Assembly: GCF_003990915.1 (NCBI RefSeq)
Contig: NZ_BHXQ01000004.1
Span: 1 to 64,000, forward strand
Length of the DNA stretch: 64,000 nt
From: Chryseotalea sanaruensis
GTDB lineage: Bacteria > Bacteroidota > Bacteroidia > Cytophagales > Cyclobacteriaceae
Direction: 5' to 3'
Made by a program: the position numbers and the translations under genes. Below, in pieces: positions 52,049 to 62,000 of this stretch. The notes under the pieces were generated by a model. That model worked only from the letters and a program-made list of their open reading frames with translations, did not search any database and was not told the DNA's origin. Position 1 is the stretch's first letter; each line of letters opens with the position of its first letter.

Positions 52049-54421
52049 ATGTTGCGTAATTATTTTATAATAGCCTGGAGAAATCTTAGAAACAACCTGC
52101 TGTTTACGGGGCTAAACAGCATTGGACTTTCTATCGGCATGGCGGCTTGTTTGGTAACAGGTTTATTTGCTTACGAGCAATACCACTACGATGCACACCA
52201 TGTTTTTGCTGACAGAATTTACAGAGTAGTGAACAGACAATTTCAGGAAAACCGCTCAAACTATGTGTCATTAACGCAAGGGGTATTGGCACCCGAATTA
52301 AAAAAGTCATTTCCGGAAGTAGAAGACGCAACACGAATCGGTTTTAAGCACGTTAGTATCAACCGCGAAAATCTTGATCCTATTCAAGTGCGTGTTATGG
52401 CGGTGGACACCAGCTTCTTCTCAATATTTACAATCCCATTTAAAATTAGAGAAACAAACAAACTGCTGAAGGAAGATGAAATCTACTTAAGCGAAAAAAT
52501 TACCAAGACAATCTTTGGCGATAAAAACCCTATTGGCGAAACAATTTCATTTGTTGAAGGCATGGAGATGAAAGTCGCAGGTGTGTTCAACGATTTTCCT
52601 TACCAGTCGAACCTGGCTACTGATTATATTATTTCATTTTACTGGCTTGAAAAACTGGAGCCACAATCGGTAAACTGGCATTCGAATACACATTATAATT
52701 ATGTTTTGCTGAGAGAAGATGCCGATGCAAAAGAATTCGGAAAAAAAATGAATGAACTCATACATCGCTACACGCCTACTTCATGGGCATCGTATGAATT
52801 TTTTCTGCAACCTTTATTGTCGATCAATTTACAACCAGGCTACATAGGTAACAACAAAGGATCTGTTGGTAAAATATTGGTGAATGGCTTTATGATGGTA
52901 AGTCTTATCATTCTCCTGCTGGCATCATTCAACTATATGAATATGGCTACTGCACGCTCAGTAAGAAGGGCAACAGAGGTGGGGGTACGAAAAGTAGTTG
53001 GGGCACAGCGATTTCAGGTGATAAAACAATTTCTAATGGAGTCATTGATCCTGTGCGCACTTGCTTTTCTTATTGCTGTTTTATGGTCAGATATTGGTCT
53101 TCAATACTTTAACTACTTCACTGGTTTTGAGCTTACTTTTAAAACTTTTTATAGTAGTCCGGTTTTGGTTTTTTGGTTAATCATCGCTTTCCTGACCATT
53201 ACATTTATTTCCGGTGTTTACCCGGCTTTTTTCCTGTCCCGATTTACACCGGCACAAGTACTTAAAGGAAAACACAATTCAGACTCTAGCCGTGGACTTC
53301 GTAAAGGGCTGGTCATATTTCAGTTTTCGCTAACCAGTTTATTGGTTGTGTTGATACTGCTGATTAACAAACAAACTAATTACATGCGTTCGCAGGATAT
53401 GGGGTTTGATAAAGAACAACTCCTGCTTTTTGCGGACGACAGAAATAAAGACATAGGACTGGAAGCCTTTAAAGCAGAGTTGTTACAATTATCCGGAGTG
53501 GAGCGAGTAGCCAGTGCATCAGGCTTTCCGGGTTATACACGACTGAGCAGTACAAATTTGTGGGAGCTAAACAAAACAGAAGACGAAAGTATTAAGGCTT
53601 TGTGGCTGTATGCCGATCACGATTATCTACAAACGTTAGGGCTTACATTATTGGCTGGTCGCAATTTTAATGCGAATGGCAATGATAGAGAAACGGGAAT
53701 GCTTGTCAATGAAAATACAGTGCTTGCTTTTGGCTGGACACGCGAAGAAGCCATCGGTAAAAAGCTTGCAGGCTTTACGTTTAGCGACTCACTGCCCGGT
53801 GAGATTATTGGTGTGATCAAAGATTTTCACATCAGTCAGTTGCGTAAGGAAATTATGCCGCTGGTAATTCGCTATAGTGCTGATGAAAAACTGTACATGG
53901 TTAAAATTACTGACCCAGCCTTATTTACCGCAAGAGCAAAGCTTGATGAAGTGGCCGCGAAGCTTACACAGAGCAATGACTTTGAATCAAAGTTTTTGAT
54001 GGATGCGTTAGAAGAAGGATATGCAGCTGAGACCAAGAGTTCAGAGATGCTTACGTTTTTTACCATACTCGCTATACTAATTGGTTGTTCGGGATTGTAT
54101 GCACTAGCTGCTTATGAAGGTGAGCAACGCATAAAAGAATTGGGCGTTCGAAAAATTATGGGTGCCAGTACTTATCAATTACTCTATTTACTATCAAAAG
54201 ATTTTTTGAAACTACTTGTATGGGCCTTGGTGTTGGCAATGCCGCTGGCTTACTTTTTAGGTAATATATGGTTGCGTGTTTATCCATACCGAACCTCGTG
54301 GACACCTGATATTTTTCTAGTGCCATCTTTCTTCGTGTTGTTATTGGGTTGGCTTACTATTATAACACAAGCGTTGAAAGCATCAAACCTTAATCCCGTA
54401 GAAGCCTTGCGGTATGAGTAA
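52049..54421 (+). CDS. MacB/FtsX-like ABC transporter permease (two-module)
   Basis: From ATG 52049 the 790-aa protein starts LRNYFIIAWRNLRNNLLFTGLNSIGLSIGMAAC, the standard opening of Bacteroidota MacB-type permeases. It has two MacB periplasmic core plus FtsX helix modules: helices around 20-40, 285-310, 335-360, 375-400, 425-445, then 675-695, 725-750 and 760-785, with GVRKVVGAQRFQVIKQF and GVRKIMGASTYQLLYLL coupling loops. No ATPase gene is adjacent. Probably exports a compound or acts in envelope stress; its place beside the NtrC/NtrY system suggests regulation by it. Confidence 0.9.
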   Translation: MLRNYFIIAWRNLRNNLLFTGLNSIGLSIGMAACLVTGLFAYEQYHYDAHHVFADRIYRVVNRQFQENRSNYVSLTQGVLAPELKKSFPEVEDATRIGFKHVSINRENLDPIQVRVMAVDTSFFSIFTIPFKIRETNKLLKEDEIYLSEKITKTIFGDKNPIGETISFVEGMEMKVAGVFNDFPYQSNLATDYIISFYWLEKLEPQSVNWHSNTHYNYVLLREDADAKEFGKKMNELIHRYTPTSWASYEFFLQPLLSINLQPGYIGNNKGSVGKILVNGFMMVSLIILLLASFNYMNMATARSVRRATEVGVRKVVGAQRFQVIKQFLMESLILCALAFLIAVLWSDIGLQYFNYFTGFELTFKTFYSSPVLVFWLIIAFLTITFISGVYPAFFLSRFTPAQVLKGKHNSDSSRGLRKGLVIFQFSLTSLLVVLILLINKQTNYMRSQDMGFDKEQLLLFADDRNKDIGLEAFKAELLQLSGVERVASASGFPGYTRLSSTNLWELNKTEDESIKALWLYADHDYLQTLGLTLLAGRNFNANGNDRETGMLVNENTVLAFGWTREEAIGKKLAGFTFSDSLPGEIIGVIKDFHISQLRKEIMPLVIRYSADEKLYMVKITDPALFTARAKLDEVAAKLTQSNDFESKFLMDALEEGYAAETKSSEMLTFFTILAILIGCSGLYALAAYEGEQRIKELGVRKIMGASTYQLLYLLSKDFLKLLVWALVLAMPLAYFLGNIWLRVYPYRTSWTPDIFLVPSFFVLLLGWLTIITQALKASNLNPVEALRYE

Positions 54422-54450
54422 GGTGTGATTACTAAAAATAGGTTTTATGG

Positions 54451-54486
54451 AAATGGTCGTAGTGTTTTACTGTGACCATTTTTATT
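54451..54486 (+). terminator. Terminator after the MacB-like gene
   Basis: AAATGGTC (54451-54458) and GACCATTT (54474-54481) are exact complements with a 15-nt loop, followed by TTTTATTG. The stem starts 30 bp after the stop codon. Confidence 0.7.
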
Positions 54487-54683
54487 GAATGAGATATTGA
54501 GAATATGCGGCTTTGGGATCGAGTAGGTTTTTGAGGATAGGTAAGGAGTGTTGAGCAATCTGGATTTTTTGCTAGTTATAAGGATCTACATTCTGACCGC
54601 CCGAACATTCCGCAGTATAGGATAGATCAAAAAAATCGATATATTTAAATACTCGTAAAAGTTTCAACCAAAAATCCCTCGTT

Positions 54684-55481
54684 ATGATCTCATCAGCCAA
54701 ATCAGACAAAATGCTCCTCGCATTAAAAGACTACAGGAAACATTACATCACTAAGAATATTGGAGACCTTGATGAGTCAGGCACCAGAATAATGATTAAC
54801 ACCTTTTTAACCTCTATTCTAGGTTACCTAGAATTGGAAGAAATTAAAACTGAATTTATGATCAAAGGAACTTATGCCGACTACATAGTTCAGACTGGAG
54901 GTAAGAGACATTTCTTAGTAGAGGTTAAAGCATTTTCTTTACAACTTTCCGATAAACACCTTAGACAAGCTATAAACTATGGTGCTAATGAAGGAATAGA
55001 ATGGGCGTTGCTGACTAATGGAAGGCAATTTCAATTCTATAAGATATTGTTTGAAAAGCCGATAAGTGAAAAACTTGTTTTTGAAGTTGACTTTGCTTCA
55101 GAAGACTTTGACATAAAAATAGCTCATGAATTGTTAACCTATTTTTATAAAGATGCAGTTATAAAAAATAGCCTTTTAAATCTTTGGGCACGTTATACAG
55201 CATTAGAACCAATTGGACTTGCAGGGCTATTATTCTCTCCGCATGTTGTTACATTCTTAAAAAAGGAGCTTAAGGCAAAGTATGATACCAAATTTGAAGA
55301 CAATGAGATAATAGAAGCGTTGACAGATGTAATTTGTAATGAGATTCCATTGGAAAAATTGAAAATCCCCAAATTTAAACCGGTAGTAAAAAAGACGCTC
55401 AAGGTTACAGCAGAGAAATCTGTAAATACTCTTTCGGTAATGTCGGATTCCAACGGAAAAGAGGAAGGAGGAAAAGAATAG
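54684..55481 (+). CDS. Orphan HsdR_N-type restriction-nuclease-fold protein
   Basis: The 265-aa protein has a type I restriction HsdR N-terminal-like region (about 28-140): LDESGTRIMINTFLTSILGYLE, then KTEFMIKGTYADYIVQTGGKRHFLVEVKAFSLQLS, carrying the acidic residue of YADYIV and the E-x-K of VEVKA, as in a PD-(D/E)xK nuclease. WALLTNGRQFQFYKI follows. The C-terminal half is helical. It has no adjacent HsdM/HsdS or helicase, so it is an orphan relative and not a complete type I system. An accessory or defence role is possible but unproven. Confidence 0.75.
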   Translation: MISSAKSDKMLLALKDYRKHYITKNIGDLDESGTRIMINTFLTSILGYLELEEIKTEFMIKGTYADYIVQTGGKRHFLVEVKAFSLQLSDKHLRQAINYGANEGIEWALLTNGRQFQFYKILFEKPISEKLVFEVDFASEDFDIKIAHELLTYFYKDAVIKNSLLNLWARYTALEPIGLAGLLFSPHVVTFLKKELKAKYDTKFEDNEIIEALTDVICNEIPLEKLKIPKFKPVVKKTLKVTAEKSVNTLSVMSDSNGKEEGGKE

Positions 55482-55641
55482 AAGAAAAACGATTAACCTA
55501 CACTAAGGTTAACTTCTCGACAAGATCTCTTACTTACACTAAGCTTATGTAGGTTTAAGTATTCCCATCAGCTCTGAGGGAGACCACACAACCAAAGCAT
55601 GCATATAGTTAGGGCACACAAACAACTAACCAATAAATCAT

Positions 55642-56295
55642 ATGGAACTGAGACCCGGTGACTTTGATAATTATGTTGACATAGTATTGAATCATTTTAA
55701 ATCAGGCGAAAAGGCTCTAATATATGATGGTATAGACTTGGTAAAGGACTTACCACATCAAAAGACAGAAAGAAATATTTTTAAATATTTTCTCCTCGAT
55801 GAAAACCTATTACAAATTGAAAAAGAAAATAGTCTTCAACCAAGTAATCCTTATTGTAGAATAACTCCAAAGGGCTACAAGATAATTACATCAGGAGGCT
55901 GGAATGAATACATTAAATATTCAAAGGAACTAGAAAAATTAAAAAATGACTTGATTTCCTCCTCAATACAGACTAATCAATCATCGGTAATAGCAAATAA
56001 AATTTCTATAAGAACAAATAAGGGTACAATTGCAATCTTGATTACAACTTTAATTATATCAGGGATTAGCACATATGTTAGTTGGTTAAATTATAATTTT
56101 GCAAAAACACATCATGAACCGTCAAGAAGAACAATAGACTCATTATCAAACAAATTATTAGAAGAACAGATTAATGCCCTTCAATTATTGAAAGATGATT
56201 TAAAAATCCATCAGTCCAATTCCTCAATTAAAAATCAATTGTTTTGTTATTACCCAACTAGTCTTAGCGTATCTCTAAGACCAAATGCATTTTAG
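55642..56295 (+). CDS. Uncharacterised membrane-anchored protein with winged-helix-like N-terminus
   Basis: The 217-aa protein has a DNA-binding-like N-terminal domain (about 1-95; NPYCRITPKGYKIITSGGWNEYI looks like a wing segment seen in other Bacteroidota unknowns), a coiled stretch, one membrane helix (about 129-150; GTIAILITTLIISGISTYV) and a short helical tail. No catalytic motif is seen. The region before it has an AACCTACA/TGTAGGTT inverted repeat (55495-55502, 55548-55555). It may go with the HsdR_N gene but could be independent. Confidence 0.5.
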   Translation: MELRPGDFDNYVDIVLNHFKSGEKALIYDGIDLVKDLPHQKTERNIFKYFLLDENLLQIEKENSLQPSNPYCRITPKGYKIITSGGWNEYIKYSKELEKLKNDLISSSIQTNQSSVIANKISIRTNKGTIAILITTLIISGISTYVSWLNYNFAKTHHEPSRRTIDSLSNKLLEEQINALQLLKDDLKIHQSNSSIKNQLFCYYPTSLSVSLRPNAF

Positions 56296-56308
56296 TCTAC
56301 TCTTGTTA

Positions 56309-56331
56309 GTTCGTAGGGAGACCCTACGAAC
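56309..56331. repeat. Perfect 10-bp stem hairpin
   Basis: GTTCGTAGGG and CCCTACGAAC are exact complements around the loop AGA; a second smaller stem GTGAGG/CCTCAC follows. It lies between two convergent genes and could terminate both, but it has no T-run. It resembles in form the other GC-rich intergenic hairpins of this window. Confidence 0.7.
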
Positions 56332-56370
56332 AGTGAGGGATGGGTGCCTCACTCGCACCTTCTTAGAAAC

Positions 56371-57267
56371 TTACTCACCGTCATAATATGGATTATAATC
56401 AATGCTTTTGAGTATTGGATCGATATCTTTTAGATCAGCGAATTTGAGCTTTAGGTAACCAAATCCACCCTCATACTTTGCATTGCAGATACGTATGACG
56501 ATTTCAGAACGTGTAGCTTTATAAGGTTTAGATGTTACACTCAATCTTTTAGTTACCTCTGATTTTTTGTCACCAATCTTAATACCTAAATAAAGAGAAT
56601 CCATTTTATTATTAACTATCTCAATTTTATAAAAATACTCTCTACCGGTTTCAATTCCATAGTAAAATCTGTTTCCATTATATTCAAGATAGTTATTTTC
56701 ACCTTTTCCATATATCTCATCATTATAACTCTCAATCCGCTTTTTGTAGCTTGGTTTCGATAAGATTTCATGAACAGTTGTTTTGTAGCAGACTATTCCA
56801 TTAAAAACAATTTCATCACTTGAAATACACTTATATTGGAATTTACTTTTTACCTTACCGAAGAGCTTTTGAAAACTATCATCAATAACGGTTGTGTAGC
56901 TGATGAGTGGTTGATTGGTTGTTGACAGGACTAGAGATTTATTAGTAGTTATATTTATTTCATAGTGAATCCTGTTGCTGTCTAGACTAATTAACTCATA
57001 GATATTAACTCCAGTGGATTTTACTAAATATCTTTTCTCATTTTCCTCCTCCTTGCTGCCAAAAGAATAGAGAGTGCAGTATATGTTATCTGTGGAATCA
57101 AAACTTATTGCTACGAATCTATCCTGATCACTTTTTTCCCAATAGTAGTTTCTGCCGTAAATCAGCTTTGGTTTTTCCTGAACTGAGGAAGTGGAATTAC
57201 CCTTTTCTGCATTGCATGAACTGCAACAAATTAGTAGTAGGAGAAGAAGATTTGGATAATGTTTCAT
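56371..57267 (-). CDS. Uncharacterised lipoprotein
   Basis: A 298-aa protein with a lipoprotein signal (MKHYPNLLLLLLICCSSC). The mature part has strands such as FVAISFDSTDNIYCTLYSFG, NIYELISLDSNRIHYEINI and GIKIGDKKSEVTKRLSV (the GDKKSEV segment recalls outer-membrane-assembly SmpA-like loops). It ends in a SIDYNPYYDGE tail. No family is certain. It is the last of three small leftward genes downstream of the giant protein and is visibly A+T-rich. Confidence 0.5.
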   Translation of the reverse strand: MKHYPNLLLLLLICCSSCNAEKGNSTSSVQEKPKLIYGRNYYWEKSDQDRFVAISFDSTDNIYCTLYSFGSKEEENEKRYLVKSTGVNIYELISLDSNRIHYEINITTNKSLVLSTTNQPLISYTTVIDDSFQKLFGKVKSKFQYKCISSDEIVFNGIVCYKTTVHEILSKPSYKKRIESYNDEIYGKGENNYLEYNGNRFYYGIETGREYFYKIEIVNNKMDSLYLGIKIGDKKSEVTKRLSVTSKPYKATRSEIVIRICNAKYEGGFGYLKLKFADLKDIDPILKSIDYNPYYDGE

Positions 57268-57376
57268 CGTTGATCTGCAATCAAGACTACTTTTTAACTT
57301 TTCTTTAAATTGGTTAAGTTTTTATTTTGAGAAAGCATACGGGTTAACATAATCTCTTTTACGAATTGTTGTCTAA

Positions 57377-57943
57377 TTAATTCCAGATTAATTCAATATT
57401 AGTGATTTTATAAATGCCATCTTCTTTTTTTACAGTCACCTTTGATTTAGCGAAAACATCCTTTTGAATAAGTATCTCCACCATAAATACCACTCTATCA
57501 TTACTTGCAACTTCATTTACAATTCTAAATCCATCAATATCCTCACCTTGTCCACCTACCCAATTGTCAAACCACAGATAGTCACAAGCTCTTATATTGA
57601 ATTGTGATTCAGGCTGAGCATCCCAATCGAGTTTTAACATTTCAGTATTACAGATTTCAAGTTTCTCTAAACTTGAATTGATATATTCTTTCGATAAATA
57701 TTTAACTTTTTCAAGCCTGGCCTTATGTTCATTATTATCGAATGCGTATTTTTTTTGATCAACCTTTTTATATGGAGGGATTTGGTAATAGCTAAAATCT
57801 TTTGGATATGCATCCTTAATATACCATAGATAAAACTTCTCAACGGTTTCTCTCGAATTTTTTTGATCGTTCGATTGATTTGTGCGTTTGCTCGAACAGA
57901 AGATTAAAATAAAAACTAGAAGGTATAAGTATATTTTTATCAC
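57377..57943 (-). CDS. DUF3828-like lipoprotein
   Basis: A 188-aa protein with a lipoprotein signal (MIKIYLYLLVFILIFC). The N-terminal VEKFYLWYIKDAYP motif, the LEKVKYLSKEYI helix, the DYLWFDNW stretch and KVTVKKEDGIYKITNIELIW resemble DUF3828 domains, several of which sit beside toxins as presumed immunity or inhibitor proteins. Role here not proven. It lies between the two larger lipoprotein/secreted genes of the leftward run. Confidence 0.6.
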   Translation of the reverse strand: MIKIYLYLLVFILIFCSSKRTNQSNDQKNSRETVEKFYLWYIKDAYPKDFSYYQIPPYKKVDQKKYAFDNNEHKARLEKVKYLSKEYINSSLEKLEICNTEMLKLDWDAQPESQFNIRACDYLWFDNWVGGQGEDIDGFRIVNEVASNDRVVFMVEILIQKDVFAKSKVTVKKEDGIYKITNIELIWN

Positions 57944-57979
57944 AACTCAGCTCTACTAGACGTAATTCGGACACAAAAG

Positions 57980-59068
57980 TTAATTTCGCGGTAATAGTTT
58001 TTCCCAAAATATTTTATTTTCACTTTTAGTTGTGTGGATTTGTTTCATTTCTATATCAATAGCTTTAAATGTGAACTGATCTGGATAGTTGATGTATACG
58101 ATTTCATCATCTAAGTCAAAGGCCCATTTATTATATCCTGGTGAAAAAAAGAACTTTAACTTCAGATAATCCCGGCCAAGTAAATATTGAAATTTTTTAG
58201 TGCTAACATTTAATAAAGCGAGGACAACCTTTCCATAAAGATTCTTTTTACATAAAATTGTCTTAGCATCTGGGCTCACTTCAATTATTTCTATAAACTC
58301 TCCAAGTAGTTCACTTTTTGTAAGGTCGTTGAGTGGAGCGCGATATATTTTCCAGTCATAAGCGTCTGAACCTTTTAGGTAATAAAATTTCTTCCCATAG
58401 TAAAGAAAGTCATCAACTATTTGGGGTTTGATACACGATTGACAAAATATCTTAAAACTATCTTTTGTACTAAAATTATAACCATATATAATACTGTCCG
58501 CATCAGTTGAGCGTAAATAATCACTTACAAAAGTATTTATTAGTATGTACTTACCAGAGTTATCAAAGCTATACTCTACGGCTTTGTCATAGTAATGCTC
58601 AGGATATGACTTTAATTTGATATTCTCGTCTTTTGTCTTGACCCAAATATCCTGGTAACTCAATAAAGATTCGCCCATAGCTAAATCATCGATTCTTTTT
58701 TCTCGAAATTTGTAAGGAACTGAAAAAAATCCATACATTATGGTTATTTCATTTTTTTGCTTAACGCGCAAAATTTTTCCATTTTGACTTTTGATATTAA
58801 AAGAATCAATTACCTTCCTTGCAACTTCCTCATAATAAACCTTTGCTGTCGCTTCAGAACTATATCCCAAAGATTTATCAATTTTTTCATTGAGTTGATA
58901 AACTAACTTTTCATCCTGATTACCAACGGGAAAATAGTTTCTGTTTTTTTGAAGTAATAAAAGATCATTTGATTTTTTTACAATAATCTCATCTGTTATT
59001 GAATATTGTGCAGAGCTGGTAAAGCTTAATAGAAAGAAAATAATGTTGAACGAAAAAGTATTCTTCAT
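57980..59068 (-). CDS. Secreted beta-propeller-like protein next to the giant gene
   Basis: The 362-aa protein has a signal peptide (MKNTFSFNIIFFLLSFTSSAQ) and tandem strands rich in aromatics and lysines: DDLAMGESLLSYQDIWVKTKDENIKLKS, YSFDNSGKYILINTFVSD, YLKGSDAYDWKIYRAPLNDLTKSEL and IEVSPDAKTILCKKNLYGKVVLALLN, reminiscent of a beta-propeller. It starts only 10 bp after the stop of the giant gene, so it is cotranscribed, which makes it the first candidate partner (immunity or accessory) of that protein. Family unknown. Confidence 0.5.
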   Translation of the reverse strand: MKNTFSFNIIFFLLSFTSSAQYSITDEIIVKKSNDLLLLQKNRNYFPVGNQDEKLVYQLNEKIDKSLGYSSEATAKVYYEEVARKVIDSFNIKSQNGKILRVKQKNEITIMYGFFSVPYKFREKRIDDLAMGESLLSYQDIWVKTKDENIKLKSYPEHYYDKAVEYSFDNSGKYILINTFVSDYLRSTDADSIIYGYNFSTKDSFKIFCQSCIKPQIVDDFLYYGKKFYYLKGSDAYDWKIYRAPLNDLTKSELLGEFIEIIEVSPDAKTILCKKNLYGKVVLALLNVSTKKFQYLLGRDYLKLKFFFSPGYNKWAFDLDDEIVYINYPDQFTFKAIDIEMKQIHTTKSENKIFWEKLLPRN

Positions 59069-59078
59069 TTTATTATTC

Positions 59079-62000
59079 TTATAATTTGTATTTATAAAAT
59101 TTAACTACACGGTTAGCTTTTTCACCATTAACTGCAGCGCCTTCCATTACACCGTACATAGGGCCATCTGAGAATTTGACTCCTGCTCCACAGTCCATTA
59201 TTCTAAGAACTAAGTTGTAATGCCGTCTATGAAACGATCCTCCCCATTTATCACCTAACTCAACCTTTGTATCCGTTAAATTTAGTCGGCTATTCTCCCT
59301 TGCCGTGTTGTCAACAACTTGATGAAGGCCGCCTGGAACAACTAAAAATACATGACCGGGATCATGCGCACCAATTATTATTTGTTTGTTATTATCTACC
59401 ATAGATTGAATTCTTGTCCAAAACTGAGAATAGTCTTCTGAAGTAGTTCTTTCGATCTCCTCAAAATGAGAATTAAGCTTGCCATTTTTTAAATCATCAA
59501 TAATACCTTGTGCGCTTCCATCACCAGCTTCAACTTTTCCATAAATTTGTTCCCCATTGTCAAGAATTGTCAATGAACTCCCAATAGATGGAAATAATAC
59601 ATCATCTCCTGTAAAGTTTAATAGTGCTGCACGGACGCACAGGTTGCATGCAGCTTGATCTGTTCGCCAATCCTCAGTTATATCTGTAATGGCTTTAATG
59701 GAAGCTTCTAGGTATTTTTGACGGAAGACCGTATTACTCATTGCACCAATGTTAACGTATTTTTTTAAATCCTCGTTTTTAACCCAGCCTAAATTTATCC
59801 AATTAGTATTTTCCTTTTTTCTTACATATCGATATATCCCACATTCATGAGAAATGCTCAAAATATCGTTTTTCAAAATATTGATGTTAGCGTTGGTGAC
59901 TGAATATGGAGATGTAATTGGTGATTGCTCTTTTTTAATTTTATACTCTTCATTATCTTCTACAGGAATGATCTTCTTAAGATTTCCAACCCAAGTACAG
60001 TACTCAGCTCCATCACATTTTACTATTACTCTGCCATCAGATCCTTCAACCAAGATAGAAATTAATTCTACCTCTTTACCTTTTTCTAAAAAACTCTCAG
60101 GGCTCAAAAGATTGTATGGTGATATCTTTTCTCTAATGTTTGCATTACTTCGGTAAACCACATAACTAGTTTCATCAAAATCAAGTATACTTGATTCATT
60201 ACCATCATTGCCTCCTTGTTGAGTCGATTTATAAATGTAATTTCTTAGCTTTTCTCTTTTTAAACCAAGAGCTACAGTATTTTCTTCGTTCGAAAGCAGT
60301 ATCTTAAAGTAAGATTCATCATTTGGTTTGTACATAAACCCTACATATGTTTTGCCCCCTTCCTGACTTTCATAATCCAAATAGTTTTCAGCACGTATTA
60401 CTGTATCTCTTTTGATTTCATTTTTAATTGTAATCTTAGCATATGTTTCACCACCCAGTTCAATAGAATAACCTACATATTCACTACCTCTGTTCCTTGA
60501 AGGATCTGGTTTATATAAAGGAAGTGACGGTAACGGTAGGCCAACTCTAGATTTGATTCCATTTAGTATAGCAATCACATCATCACAATCATCAAACCAA
60601 CCCCAGCACGGCAGCGCCATCGCCCCCTCTTCATCACTATCAAACAATCCCAACATCGCTACAGGATTGTGTATGTAATCCCATTGTGTTTTAAATAAGT
60701 TTTTGCCATTGGCACTGTAGTCCATCAAATTGTCGCCTTGCTGGGGTAGTAATGGGAAGGTGTGCTCTAAGCGGAAGGCACCATGAGCTAACTCATGGGC
60801 TATGGTTTTTGTAATGTTTTTTGCTGTAACTTTCTCCGAGCAGATAAAGCCTATTTGTTTCATGCGCGGCATAAAGCCCATAACTTGAGGATCGTCTGTT
60901 TTGGGTACTATAAACAAGTAATAAGTGTCTGGCATTAATGATCTATTTTGCAAATAGGTATTGATGATGGTGCGCATTTCTCCGGTGTAGTTCGAAAACC
61001 AATTGCTGTTTCCATACTCAAGTCCGTTGTTGTCTTTGTCGTAATCTATTTCTGTTAGGGTTTGCACTGGCTCCACCTGCCACTGTACAATGGCTTGCTT
61101 GTAAATGTCATTGAGTTCTGTTTGGAGTACTTCTTTTTGTACGGGTAGCTGTGCACCGTTCACGGAGATCAATACCAGATTTTTGTAGGCCTTGTTGTAG
61201 CTGATCACATTCAGTTTACCAACCTCTAATCTGCTTGTTGTAGAGTCTGCGGTATTCTCTTGGTTGAGATAAGCGCTGACTTGTTCTGCCTGCTCGTGTG
61301 CTTTTCCCTGTAGCGTCACAATTAATTCGTTGGCATTTTCTCCTTGTTGTTTTGGGAGTGATGCCGCATCTACACTAAAGCCCACTTCTTGAATCAAGTT
61401 TTCGCGCGGTACTGTGGCGGTTACTTTAACTTTATCAAAGCGTCCTGTCTCCACTGATTTCCAGGGGACGGTATAAGTGTCGCCTTCAATACTTGTTGTT
61501 TCATAGTGGTTGAGTACTTCATGCACTTTAGCATCAAAACCATAGTCCTGATCTTCTTTGGCAGTAAAGTTTACTTTATAATGTACAGTTGAAGCTACGG
61601 TGCTTGTCGCACTCGATCCATTATTGATTACTTCTCCATCTTTATTCACCGTATAACTATTGCCTTCACTATCAGTCAGCACTACTGATTGCATTGCTCC
61701 ACTGGCTGTTACAGGTCTAGTTATTTCTTCTTGTGTTCCATCTTCTTTTAAGACTACAATAGTGCTGTCTTGTACCCACACGCTGTCGATGATGCCAATG
61801 ATGGTAATGGCTACCGGTATGGCAATCGTTTCGCTTGCATTGTTTTGTGCTGTATTCCTGTCGGCACCGATCTTCTCCATCTCTTCTACAAGTTGCCCCA
61901 TGGCATTGCCTTTGGCATAGGTGCTTACAATCTCGCCTGCCAGTTCGTGGTTTTTATTCACCTTGCCGCTGAAGCGCACTTTCACGCTCGCATTGTTAAA

